A stretch of DNA of 64,000 nucleotides from Citrobacter sp. Res13-Sevr-PEB04-36 (GCF_015672735.1 NZ_JADABY010000003.1:39834-103833), one strand, 5' to 3'; positions 53,834 through 62,058 are shown, counted from the stretch's first letter. Notes: generated by a model not told the origin, from the sequence alone. Numbers and translations: made by a program.

Positions 53834-54775
53834 ATGAATGACATCGAAAAAGAAAAAATTGATCAACACAGCGACGAACTCGAAGTAGAAAGTGAAGAGA
53901 AGTTGCAGGGTAAAAAGATAGAAGTCGACGAGGACCGGCTTCCTTCCCGCGCCATGGCGATTCACGAACATATCCGCCAGGACGGGGAAAAAGAGATGGA
54001 ACGCGATGCGATGGCGCTACTGTGGTCAGCTATCGCCGCCGGGCTGTCGATGGGCGCCTCTTTACTGGCAAAGGGTATTTTTCACGTACAGCTTGAGGGC
54101 GTCCCCGGCGGATTTTTACTGGAAAACCTCGGTTATACCTTCGGGTTTATCATCGTCATTATGGCCCGCCAACAGCTCTTTACCGAAAACACCGTAACCG
54201 CTGTACTGCCAGTGATGCAAAACCCAACCCTCGGCAATTTTGGCTTACTGATGCGCCTGTGGAGCGTGGTGTTGCTGGGTAACATTATCGGTACTGGCGT
54301 TGCGGCATGGGCATTTGAATATATGCCGATTTTTGATGAAGAAACTCGCGACGCCTTTGTCAAAATAGGTATGGATGTCATGAAAAACAGCCCGACGGAG
54401 ATGTTTTCCAACGCGATTATTTCTGGCTGGCTGATCGCCACCATGGTGTGGATGTTTCCCGCAGCGGGTGCGGCAAAAATCGTCGTCATTGTCCTGATGA
54501 CCTGGCTTATTGCATTAGGCGATACCACGCACATCGTCGTCGGATCGGTTGAAATTCTCTATCTGGTCTTTAACGGCACGCTGCACTGGAGCGACTTTTT
54601 CTGGCCCTTCGCGCTGCCGACGCTTGCCGGGAATATCTGCGGCGGGACGTTCATCTTCGCATTGATGAGCCACGCGCAGATTCGCAATGACATGAGCAAT
54701 AAACGCAAAGAAGAAGCCCGGTTACAGGCTGAACGGGTACAGCACAAGCAGAAAAACCAGAAAAAACAATCCTGA
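53834..54775 (+). CDS. yfdC: FNT-family membrane protein YfdC
   Basis: 313-residue inner-membrane protein of the formate/nitrite transporter (FocA) family with a charged cytosolic N-terminus (1-60) and six membrane helices. Substrate not established. ATG 53834 gives a product like E. coli; seven upstream codons are open. Last backbone gene before argW and the integrated element. Confidence 0.93.
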   Translation: MNDIEKEKIDQHSDELEVESEEKLQGKKIEVDEDRLPSRAMAIHEHIRQDGEKEMERDAMALLWSAIAAGLSMGASLLAKGIFHVQLEGVPGGFLLENLGYTFGFIIVIMARQQLFTENTVTAVLPVMQNPTLGNFGLLMRLWSVVLLGNIIGTGVAAWAFEYMPIFDEETRDAFVKIGMDVMKNSPTEMFSNAIISGWLIATMVWMFPAAGAAKIVVIVLMTWLIALGDTTHIVVGSVEILYLVFNGTLHWSDFFWPFALPTLAGNICGGTFIFALMSHAQIRNDMSNKRKEEARLQAERVQHKQKNQKKQS

Positions 54776-54810
54776 ATGGCGACTGTTTGAGCAGTCAGGC
54801 GGACACAGAC

Positions 54811-54839
54811 TTACCGTTGCGAGTAAAAAACGCTATACT
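54811..54839 (+). promoter_or_regulatory. argW promoter
   Basis: TTACCG (-35) and TATACT (-10) separated by 17 bp, followed by a GC-rich discriminator; transcription would start about 5 bases before the tRNA. Confidence 0.7.
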
Positions 54840-54850
54840 CGTGCCGCTTC

Positions 54851-54922
54851 GTCCCCTTAGTTAAATGGATATAACGAGCCCCTCCTAAGGGCTAGTTGCA
54901 GGTTCGATTCCTGCAGGGGACA
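54851..54922 (+). tRNA. argW: tRNA-Arg (anticodon CCU)
   Basis: Cloverleaf reads clearly: acceptor GTCCCCT/AGGGGAC, D-arm with TTAAATGGAT, anticodon stem AGCCC/GGGCT with loop CTCCTAA (anticodon CCT at 54884-54886, reading AGG codons), T-arm with GGTTCGATTCC. Discriminator A at 54922 is followed by ATC, not CCA, so the 3' CCA is not encoded here. The 3' half is the attachment site of the element that follows. Confidence 0.95.
54901..54922 (+). other. attL core in the 3' end of argW
   Basis: P4-type integrases recombine in the T-arm/acceptor region of tRNA genes; sequence homology to E. coli argW ends after the discriminator base at 54922, where element DNA begins. The exact core cannot be set without the right junction, which is not within the window. 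Confidence 0.6.
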
Positions 54923-54941
54923 ATCTTAAGTCCTTTCATAC

Positions 54942-55087
54942 CATTTCACGTCATTACACAAAACCTCTTAAACCCAGCAAATTAGCGCCATTCAGGCCCA
55001 TTTTTCATTTCAGCTCATTTCATGACATTACACTCCTCTGATGGTATCTTTGATGGTATTCCTCGGTTCGATATCCCGATACCATCA
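54942..55087. promoter_or_regulatory. Integrase arm-site repeats and int promoter repeats
   Basis: Two 18-bp direct repeats with 16 matches, CATTTCACGTCATTACAC (54942-54959) and CATTTCATGACATTACAC (55016-55033), look like arm-type integrase sites. Next to them TGATGGTATC (55039), TGATGGTATT (55051) and the inverse GATACCATCA (55078) flank the int start region, consistent with a control site. Confidence 0.55.
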
Positions 55088-55112
55088 ATGTGTTGTCAGA
55101 GGCTTACTGCAT

Positions 55113-56414
55113 ATGGCTTTAAACGAGCTGTCGCCTAAAAAAATTGAGAACGCCAAGCCTAAGGATGCTGACTACAAACTAACAGATGGTGGAAGCCTTT
55201 ATCTGTTAGTCAAAAAGAATGGAACCAAGGCGTGGAGAATGAATTTCCGCTTTGGTGGTAAACAAGCTACGTTGGCATTAGGGGTTTACCCGGACGTTCC
55301 GCTTGCAACAGCGCGAAAGCGTCGTGACGAAGCCAGACAACTACTGGCCGATGGGCGTGACCCGCGCGAAGCAAAAAGGTCAGAAAAGGAAGAATCGATT
55401 TCCCCCACATTCGAGAAAGTAGCCAGAGAGTGGCATAGTGGAACGATGGGGCATCCTGAATGGAAGGAAATTACTCGTACCAAAATTCTACGTGAAATGG
55501 AAAATCATCTGTTTCCGGCTATAGGTTCAAAACCCATTGATACGCTAAAAACCCGTGACCTTCTTCCGATGTTGATTGAGATGACCAAGCAGGGCATCGG
55601 TGCGACCACTGGACGGGTGAAAACCACTATGGGGAGTATCTTTCGTTATGCCGTCCAACGTGGGATTGTCGATTACAATCCAGCCCACGATCTGAAAGGT
55701 GCGATTACCAATCCCAAAGTAAGGCATCGCCCTGCCCTACCGCTCGAATGTTTACCGGAGCTGATGGCGAGAGCGGCAAATTACACTGGCAGACCATTAA
55801 CCCGGCTGGCGGTTTTATTTTCCTTGCACACTTTCGTGCGCTCCAGCGAACTGCGCCATGCCCGGTGGGAAGAGATCGATATTGAAAATGGTCTTTGGAC
55901 AATACCAGGGCAGCGGGAAAAGATCGCTGGGGTAAAATATTCAGATCGTGGTGCCAAGATGGGTGCGGCACATTACGTCCCGCTTTCCACCCAAGCTATT
56001 AATGTACTGAGGGATATCCAAAAGATCAGTGGTGAATATTTGCTGGTATTCCCAGGTGACAGCAATCCTTACAAGCCAATGAGTGAGAACACCGTAAATA
56101 AGGCGCTGCGAACGATGGGTTACGATACTCAGGCTGATGTATGCCTGCATGGCTTCCGGGCAATGGCCTGTTCTGCTCTGACTGAATCAGGACTTTGGTC
56201 TCGTGATGCGGTTGAACGGCAAATGAGCCATCAGGAAAGAAATGAAGTGCGGGCAGCATATGTACATCTTGCACAACACATGCAGGAACGCCGTCAGATG
56301 ATGCAATGGTGGTCTGATTACCTATCGCTCAATACAGAGAGATATGTCGATCCATACGATATGGAACATAAAAATGCCACATTGAACATAGGGAATATAT
56401 CTAATGAGTCATAA
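55113..56414 (+). CDS. P4-type tyrosine integrase
   Basis: 433-residue tyrosine recombinase. N-terminal DUF4102 DNA-binding domain (LTDGGSLYLLVKKNGTKAWRMNFRFGGKQATLALG), core-binding SAM-like domain, then catalytic domain with Arg in TFVRSSELRHARW, HxxR in HGFRAM, His of MSHQERN and Tyr of AAYVH. Start chosen at MALNELSPKK, the usual family N-terminus; the open frame goes 24 codons further. Integrates in argW. Its end overlaps the next gene by 11 bp. Confidence 0.93.
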   Translation: MALNELSPKKIENAKPKDADYKLTDGGSLYLLVKKNGTKAWRMNFRFGGKQATLALGVYPDVPLATARKRRDEARQLLADGRDPREAKRSEKEESISPTFEKVAREWHSGTMGHPEWKEITRTKILREMENHLFPAIGSKPIDTLKTRDLLPMLIEMTKQGIGATTGRVKTTMGSIFRYAVQRGIVDYNPAHDLKGAITNPKVRHRPALPLECLPELMARAANYTGRPLTRLAVLFSLHTFVRSSELRHARWEEIDIENGLWTIPGQREKIAGVKYSDRGAKMGAAHYVPLSTQAINVLRDIQKISGEYLLVFPGDSNPYKPMSENTVNKALRTMGYDTQADVCLHGFRAMACSALTESGLWSRDAVERQMSHQERNEVRAAYVHLAQHMQERRQMMQWWSDYLSLNTERYVDPYDMEHKNATLNIGNISNES

Positions 56415-57282
56415 AAACGAAAAAAATATTTGGGCACTTAATAAAATGCCACCTCTAGAATACTGCTCAATTTCACGAGCAGCAAAATTACTCAATTGTG
56501 AAATTGAGGATTTTCTCCATTGGCATGATGTTGGGGTTATAAGCCTATGTATTAATCTACAAAAAACAAAAGGTACTTTAAAAATCAATGTGGAAAATCA
56601 AAATTTAGAAGAAAGCCCACTAAAACTATATTTTGATGGAGATTTAACCTTTAACGAGTTGACTCGAATCTATAAGACATGGTCCCGTCACTCAAAAGTG
56701 TACACATTAATAACAACAAAAGATGATCAAATCCCACCTTTAGTTAAAACAAATACACGGTCAACAACTTATGAACTTATTTGCTTTATCAGTGATATAT
56801 GGTCCATTGACTCAAGGAACATATCCGTTCTACTTAAAGATACTGAGAATGTGTTTGAAGAAACAAAATTGAGCGCCATATCACCCTCAGACCAAATATT
56901 ATCAAATAGTTTCCAACCTGAGATAAACGATAGGCCGGTGATAAACCTAGACAATATTTTCATAACCAAAGAAACAATTGATAAAATTCACACACATGCT
57001 GTAAGTGGAAAACCACTCCCATTCATGGAAGATTTAATTAATTCTGATGAAAATGACAGTCAGGATATTAAGCCGATCTCACCTCACAAAGAGAAACTAT
57101 CTAACTTTATTCGATTCCTAATACAATCAAACCCAACCATAAATAAAAATATACTATCTACCACGGCAAATAATAGACACAAAATCTTAAGGGATTATCT
57201 TGAGGATTTGAAATCAAAAGGAACTGAGGTTGATTATGACATTCCATCTTCCCCCACACTTGAGCGCTATCTAAACCTTTAA
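56404..57282 (+). CDS. AT-rich orphan protein next to the integrase
   Basis: 292 residues, not recognised. The DNA is strikingly richer in A/T than integrase or backbone. N-terminal SISRAAKLLNCEIEDFLHWHDVGVIS (about 22-47) looks like a MerR/Xis-type helix-turn-helix that could bind DNA. Middle part has no clear motif. A separate C-terminal module (about 225-292; EKLSNFIRFLIQSNPTINKNILSTTANNRHKILRDYLEDL) resembles a small helical DNA-binding or zinc-free recruitment domain. Starts inside the int stop (11-bp overlap), so it is probably translated from int mRNA. Possible roles: integrase modulator or cargo; neither is proven. Confidence 0.75.
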   Translation: MSHKNEKNIWALNKMPPLEYCSISRAAKLLNCEIEDFLHWHDVGVISLCINLQKTKGTLKINVENQNLEESPLKLYFDGDLTFNELTRIYKTWSRHSKVYTLITTKDDQIPPLVKTNTRSTTYELICFISDIWSIDSRNISVLLKDTENVFEETKLSAISPSDQILSNSFQPEINDRPVINLDNIFITKETIDKIHTHAVSGKPLPFMEDLINSDENDSQDIKPISPHKEKLSNFIRFLIQSNPTINKNILSTTANNRHKILRDYLEDLKSKGTEVDYDIPSSPTLERYLNL

Positions 57283-57339
57283 AATTTCCAATAAACAGTT
57301 AAAAATTTAGAACACTTTGAGTCAAAAACGTATTTTAAT

Positions 57340-57376
57340 CTGCTGTGTTAATCACATAGATAACTTAACACAGCAG
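57340..57376. promoter_or_regulatory. 12-bp inverted repeat upstream of alpA-like gene
   Basis: CTGCTGTGTTAA (57340-57351) and TTAACACAGCAG (57365-57376) are perfect inverses with a 13-nt spacer. The right arm merges into the ribosome-binding AGG of the next gene, starting 10 bases on. It may be an operator or an RNA hairpin limiting translation. Confidence 0.65.
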
Positions 57377-57386
57377 GTAAATACAT

Positions 57387-57581
57387 ATGCACACATACCC
57401 TCAACATGGCCATGCCAGACCCAAAGCCACAGCTGACTTTCTTAAAGTCACCACTGTCACACTCTGGCGTTGGGAAAGAAGCAAACCTGACTTCCCAAAA
57501 TCTACCCGCCTCTCAGAACGTGTCTCAGTTTATGATGCGGCAGAGATCCGTGCTTGGTTGGCAGCTAAAAAACACAATTAA
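57387..57581 (+). CDS. AlpA-family transcriptional activator/excisionase
   Basis: 64-residue helix-turn-helix protein of the AlpA/Vis family. ATADFLKVTTVTLWRWERSKPDFPKSTRLSERVSVYDAAEIRAWL shows the family pattern (recognition helix with LWRWE, then P-x-P turn and terminal AWL). In P4-like elements such proteins control int and excision. Lies 105 bp after the orphan gene, with its own hairpin-marked leader. Confidence 0.87.
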   Translation: MHTYPQHGHARPKATADFLKVTTVTLWRWERSKPDFPKSTRLSERVSVYDAAEIRAWLAAKKHN

Positions 57582-57787
57582 TCTACCGGATAAAGGCTAT
57601 GAAACCTCAAAAACTTAGATTAATTGCTCCAGTTGAAAGTGAATCACTATATGTGAGAACAAATTAATGCAGCACGTGGTAGCCAAAAATCAGCATAAAA
57701 AAAACCAACAGAAAGCACTGATGGCCTCGCAAGGATGTTTGTGTAGTGAAATCAGCCAGGAGGTTTTGTCATGATGCATAACGTTGT

Positions 57788-57973
57788 TCAGCTTTCCGGT
57801 TCCAGCTTCGCTTTCCTACGCTGGCGGCGCTTAATCTCGCCCTTAACAGCTGTAACAATAAACTGCGCTTTCGTCTCACCATCTTCGAGGCTGCTTTCTA
57901 ATTCGGCAACAACATCATGTGGGAAGCGAGCATTAAGCTGTTGTGACTTGTTGTTGGTTGAACCTGTTGCCAT
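57788..57973 (-). CDS. Ribbon-helix-helix protein, YlcI/YnfO type
   Basis: 61-residue basic protein on the minus strand: SQQLNARFPHDVVAELESSLEDGETKAQFIVTAVKGEIKRRQRRK has the beta-strand plus two helices layout of Arc/MetJ-type DNA-binding proteins and resembles small prophage proteins YlcI/YnfO. ATG 57973 has GGAGAT upstream; nine further codons are open. Divergent from the C4-like RNA, so it may regulate it. Confidence 0.7.
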   Translation of the reverse strand: MATGSTNNKSQQLNARFPHDVVAELESSLEDGETKAQFIVTAVKGEIKRRQRRKAKLEPES

Positions 57974-58035
57974 TACTGGATCTCCTTGTATCAGGTGCAA
58001 TTCAGTATACGCAAAAAAAATGATAATAAAAGACT

Positions 58036-58130
58036 TGAAGTGCGATTCACTTGAAGGTAGTTTTAAAAAAGAAGGTGCGATTCACCTTGTAAGCGCAAAG
58101 CCCGGTGGTGCGGGAACACTAACCGGGCTT
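58036..58130 (+). ncRNA. C4-like structured RNA leader
   Basis: Three hairpins in a row: AAGTG-CGATT-CACTT (58038-58052), AAGGTG-CGATT-CACCTT (58072-58088) with the same loop, and AAGCCCGGT/ACCGGGCTT (58098-58130). It precedes an Icd-like gene, the position of C4 antisense RNA in phage P1 and CI RNA in P4, which silence the downstream operon. Assigned by architecture, not alignment. Confidence 0.55.
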
Positions 58131-58160
58131 CTGACCAATCCGCTATGTGAGACAACGAAG

Positions 58161-58337
58161 ATGGCTACACAAAAGTTTACATGGTTATTTGCTGCGATCA
58201 ACCGCAGCCAACGCAATACTCGTCCTGTGATGCTACGGATAACCGCTGATAATGAACGCTCAGCCCGGATCAGGCTTGCCCCAGACTATGTTCTGAGCTT
58301 TGCTGGTCGTATTCCGTGCGGAGGTGAAAATGCGTAA
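58161..58337 (+). CDS. Icd-like host cell-division inhibitor family protein
   Basis: 58 residues: MATQKFTWLFAAINRSQ... DNERSARIRLAPDYVLSFAGRIP matches the small Icd-like family of P1/P4-type phages, in which P1 Icd blocks host division. An upstream in-frame ATG at 58020 would add 47 codons, but those cover the three RNA hairpins, so the shorter start is preferred. The stop overlaps the next gene by 8 bp. Confidence 0.7.
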   Translation: MATQKFTWLFAAINRSQRNTRPVMLRITADNERSARIRLAPDYVLSFAGRIPCGGENA

Positions 58338-58689
58338 TTATCCGCAGCCCGGCGAACGCTGGCAGCATGAACGTGGATGGACGGTTACGATTTTAAGAAT
58401 AATTGAATCCTCCCCATCTGTGGCTCTGGTTAATCCTGAATTCAGCTGCGAAGTGCTGATGCGCCACGAAAGTGACAATAAAATTTCATCCTGCCCACTG
58501 GCATGGTTTGAAGAACGATATACACGACTCTTTACTGCACCGTTTTTAAAGCGGTCATTCCCTCCAACTGATGGGAGTAATGTTGGTCCATTTACTCTGC
58601 ACCCATCGGTGAGCTTTACCCGCTGGCGGGAGAGATGCATACGACAACCCGCTGAGCCGGACGAAAGTCACTATTCAAATTTTCTCTGA
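58330..58689 (+). CDS. Small satellite protein of unknown function
   Basis: 119 residues, starting MRNYPQPGERWQHERGWTVTILRI, behind an excellent GGAGGTGAAA site, overlapping the Icd-like stop. The N-terminal half looks like a small beta-barrel (SH3-like) phage domain by pattern (PGERWQHERG-WTVTIL); the C-terminal part has no recognised feature. Function unknown; position suggests an early or replication operon gene. Confidence 0.7.
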   Translation: MRNYPQPGERWQHERGWTVTILRIIESSPSVALVNPEFSCEVLMRHESDNKISSCPLAWFEERYTRLFTAPFLKRSFPPTDGSNVGPFTLHPSVSFTRWRERCIRQPAEPDESHYSNFL

Positions 58690-58717
58690 CAAGCCACCGA
58701 TAAAAACGGAGTAGTTC

Positions 58718-59023
58718 ATGACGAATTTTTCCAATGAGCATTCAAGTGCTCAGGGCCTCCCTTTGTCTGAAAAAGGTCAAACAGGCTTACCCGCATATGG
58801 GCTGTCTGAGGATGGATTTGGAAAGCTGGCTCGCGCAAAAGAAGCCTGTGATTTATTGCAGTTACTATTTTCTGAATATCCGTATCAGGGAGGTTCTTTT
58901 TCTTCCCATTGCACACCAGGTATTGCCGCCCTGATGGAATATCTTCGCGCTGATCTGACTGATGCAACGCGTTGCTGTATGCAACTCGATGAAGGTTTAT
59001 TCAGTTACCAGGGGGAAGCATGA
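58718..59023 (+). CDS. Small satellite protein of unknown function
   Basis: 101 residues, helical and mildly acidic, with SEDGFGKLARAKEACDLLQLLF. No family recognised. CGGAG stands before ATG, and the stop overlaps the primase start (ATGA), so it is likely translated as a unit with the primase gene. Confidence 0.7.
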   Translation: MTNFSNEHSSAQGLPLSEKGQTGLPAYGLSEDGFGKLARAKEACDLLQLLFSEYPYQGGSFSSHCTPGIAALMEYLRADLTDATRCCMQLDEGLFSYQGEA

Positions 59024-61691
59024 CAACACAAACGGTTACGCAGATTTCAACAGCTGCGCGAGGGAAATGGCCCGTTATTCTGCAGATGCTGCGCATTGAT
59101 GTTCCTGAAAACGGCAGGCACGGTCCCTGCCCGAAATGTGGGGGCAAAGACCGATTTCGCCTTGATGACCTTGACGGGCGTGGGACGTGGATTTGCAGCC
59201 AGTGCGGCAATGGTGATGGTCTGGATCTGGTTAAGCTCATGACTGGTTACGGCGTCAGAAAGGCTGCACAGGAAGTGGCGCAGGTTCTTAATGTGCCGGA
59301 TGTGCAGGAATTGCCCGTGAAGCCCGCCAGGCAGAAAACTCCTAAACGCGACATGAGCTTTACCGTGGCGGCGCTGATGAAAGAGAGCCGCATGGGAGAA
59401 AGCCCCTATCTGAGCGGGAAAGGGTTTGCCGGATACCCGGCCTCCCTGACCGGAAGCGTGCAGCATATTAGCGGTAAGGATTTTCCTGCCGGTTCCCTAC
59501 TGTTACCGCTCACGACCAATGCCGGAGCCGTGACCGGTGCGCAGCTTATCGGCCCGATGGGTGAAAAAAGCTTACTGCCTGGCAGCACGATGAAAGGCGC
59601 GTTTGTGGCGCTCAGCCCGTTACCGTCTGAACCGCCGGTACAGGTAGTGATCACCGAAGGTTACGCCACGGCGCTGACTGTAAGCCAGCTCACCGCCGGG
59701 TGCGTAGTGGCTGCCATATCTGCGGGTAATCTGCCCAACGTCGCACAGGCGCTGCGGGCACGCTGGCCTGAGGTAAAAATTATCATCGCCGGTGATAACG
59801 ATTTTCAGGACGCCGGCGAGAATCCAGGCAGATCCTTTGCTGAACGGGCAGCAAAAGCCGTCAGCGGCTGGATGACGCTACCACCGGGAGAGATTAAGGC
59901 CGACTGGAATGACTTCCATCGTGAGCACGGTATAACTCGTGCCCGTGAAGCCTTTCGTAACGGTCTTGTGCTGTGTGGGGAAGGCCGCACACAACTACCG
60001 CATGGGTTCCGTCTTACCCAGGAATATCTCTGGTATGAAAAACAGGTACAGCGCAACGGTGAGACTGAGATCCAGAACGTCAAAATATGCAACCCGCTAC
60101 GCGTGACGGCAATCACCTGCGATGCCGATGGCGGTAACTTCGGACGACTGCTGGAGTGGGAAGATACGTGGGGAGAACGCCGCCGCTGGGCGATGCCGAT
60201 GGAAATGCTGAGCGGTAGCGGTGAGGAGCTGCGGCGGGTGCTGCTGGTTAATGGACTTTCCTATATCAGTACCACCGGCGAGGCCCGCGCCCGCCTGATG
60301 GAATATATATCGCTGTGTAAACCGGAACGCCGCGTGACCTGCGTCAGCCGCACCGGCTGGCATGGTCAGGTTTACGTCCTGCAGGATGAGGTTAACGGTG
60401 AAGGTGCGGAGGGTGTCATTCTCCAGACCACTTCCGTGCAGGGGCGCGATTTCCGCGTGTCGGGCACAACGGAGGAATGGCGAGAGCATGTATCCCTCTA
60501 CTGCACCGGCAATTCCCGCGTGGCATTGCCGTGAGTCTGGCCTTTGCTGCACCACTGCTAAGGCTGGTTGGTATGGACGGCGGCGGCTATCACCTCAAGG
60601 GCGAATCCACGGACGGTAAGACCACCACCATGAAAGCGGCAACCTCCGTCTGCGGCGGGCCTGACTACTGGCAGACGTGGCGGGCAACAGGCAACGCGCT
60701 GGAGGGATGCGCCAGCCGCCGCAATGATGCCGCCATGATGCTCGATGAGATCCGGGAGGTGGACGGACGTGAGGCGGGCAATATCGCCTACATGTTGGCA
60801 AACGGCCAGGGCAAGGGCCGTGCCGGTACGGACGGTGAGCTGCGCACACGTAAGCAGTGGCGGCTGCTGTTCTTTTCAACCGGCGAGCTGTCACTGACCG
60901 AACATGCGGCAAAAGCCGGGGAACGTACCTTTGCCGGGATGGAAGTCAGGATGATCCAGATCCCCAGCGATTCCGGGAAATTTGGCGTATTTGAGGAGCT
61001 GCACGGCTTCGACAGCGGCAAGGCTCTGGCGGAGCATCTTGAATGGGCCACGTCCAGCTACTATGGTTCGCCGTTCCGGGAGTGGCTGAAAGCCCTGACC
61101 GCTGAACTTAACGGGCTGACAGCACAGGCAAAGTCATTGATGAAGGAATATACCGCCGCCTTGACCCCGAAAGATGCGGGTAATCAGGTGGGCCGGGCTG
61201 TGAACCGCTTTGCTCTGGTGGCGATGGCGGGCGAGCTGGCAACCCGGCTGGGTATCACCGGCTGGCCTGAGGGTGAAGCGCTGCGTGCAACCCGCGTCTG
61301 CCTGAACGCATGGCTGAAAGATCGCGGGCACACCGCCAATCAGGAAGATATTGCCGCGCTGGAGCAGGTACGCAGTTTCTTTACCGCGAATCAGTACAGC
61401 CGCTTTGCAGACTGGCACGACGAGCGCAACCGCCCCGGCAATATGGTGGGCTGGCGCAGAGTGGAGAAAGGCAGTACCGCACAGGGCACGGAAGCTGTCA
61501 CCACGTTCTACGTCATGCCGTCCGGCTGGAAAGAAATCTGCAGGGGATTTGACCCGCGCAAGGTGGCACGTCTGTGCGCGGATCGTGGATATCTGCTGCC
61601 CTCCACCGATGGCAAGCTGCAGACAAACATTCGCCCACCAGAGATGAATCCCCGCAGGCTCTATGTCTTCAACAGCGAGGTGCCGGGTTGA
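59020..61691 (+). pseudogene. P4 alpha-type primase/DUF927 helicase, frameshifted
   Basis: Replication protein of P4-like satellites, about 890 residues when whole. First frame (59020-60534, 504 residues): zinc ribbon C37-C40-C59-C62, TOPRIM-type primase core with E213 (ITEGYATALT) and D259 (IIAGDND), then the start of DUF927. The frame ends at GNSRVALP. The rest continues in the -1 frame from about 60529 (VSLAFAAPLLRL) with Walker A GESTDGKTT, Walker-B-like AAMMLDEIRE and the DUF927 end, to 61691. Homologues read RLAFAVSLAF here, so one T seems missing in GCATTGCC (about 60523-60530). Primase and helicase halves may be made separately, or replication is lost, or the base call is wrong. Confidence 0.85.
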
Positions 61692-61715
61692 GGCTTTGCG
61701 TGAGTCTTATTTATT

Positions 61716-61920
61716 AAGGGTAACAAGTGTAACAGGTGGAACAACCGTATTTTACAAGGGCTAAACCTGTTCCACCTTCTGAAATAGTGAGGTGGAACAG
61801 GTGGAACGTCAGCCGATCCACTGTTCCACCTTGTTACCCGCGATGTTCCACCTGTGCTATGCACATAAATGCTTTACAAAACAATGCTGTAACACGTGTT
61901 CCACCTGTTCCACCGTATCG
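61716..61920. other. Iteron cluster, candidate replication origin
   Basis: Eight copies of the 9-mer GGTGGAACA in both orientations (seven exact): plus at 61735, 61791, 61800 (last base G); minus at 61768, 61822, 61844, 61897 and 61906. Two pairs are directly adjacent. GTAACA variants also occur. P4 alpha protein binds GGTGAACA-type iterons at ori and crr; this array lies just after the alpha-type gene, so it is the likely ori. No gene in 61692-62091. Confidence 0.7.
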
Positions 61921-62000
61921 GGGACATGAAGCAGACTGAAACAGAGGCATTTTTATCTGGTTGGCTTTCATAGCCGCGTGTGAATAACCGTAAACACCCG

Positions 62001-62058
62001 TTGTGCCAGCCACCACACACTGAGCACCGATAGTGCGCTTGTGTCAGCCACGACACAA
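62001..62058. promoter_or_regulatory. Twin palindromic repeats upstream of psu-like gene
   Basis: TTGTGCCAGCCACCACACA (62001-62019) and TTGTGTCAGCCACGACACAA (62039-62058) are direct repeats 38 bp apart; the second is a perfect 7-bp inverted repeat around AGCCAC. They lie 34-91 bp before the psu-like start, where P2/P4 late promoters carry Ogr/Delta binding sites, and TGT-N12-ACA spacing is the Ogr-type pattern. Confidence 0.6.

Noticed and set aside
58020..58160. Longer N-terminus for the Icd-like protein
   Set aside because: The stretch is occupied by three stable hairpins in the position of C4 antisense RNA; kept only as an alternative.
60520..60535. Programmed -1 frameshift in the primase gene
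   Set aside because: No X-XXY-YYZ slippery heptamer and no obvious downstream stem; a one-base deletion explains the frame change better.
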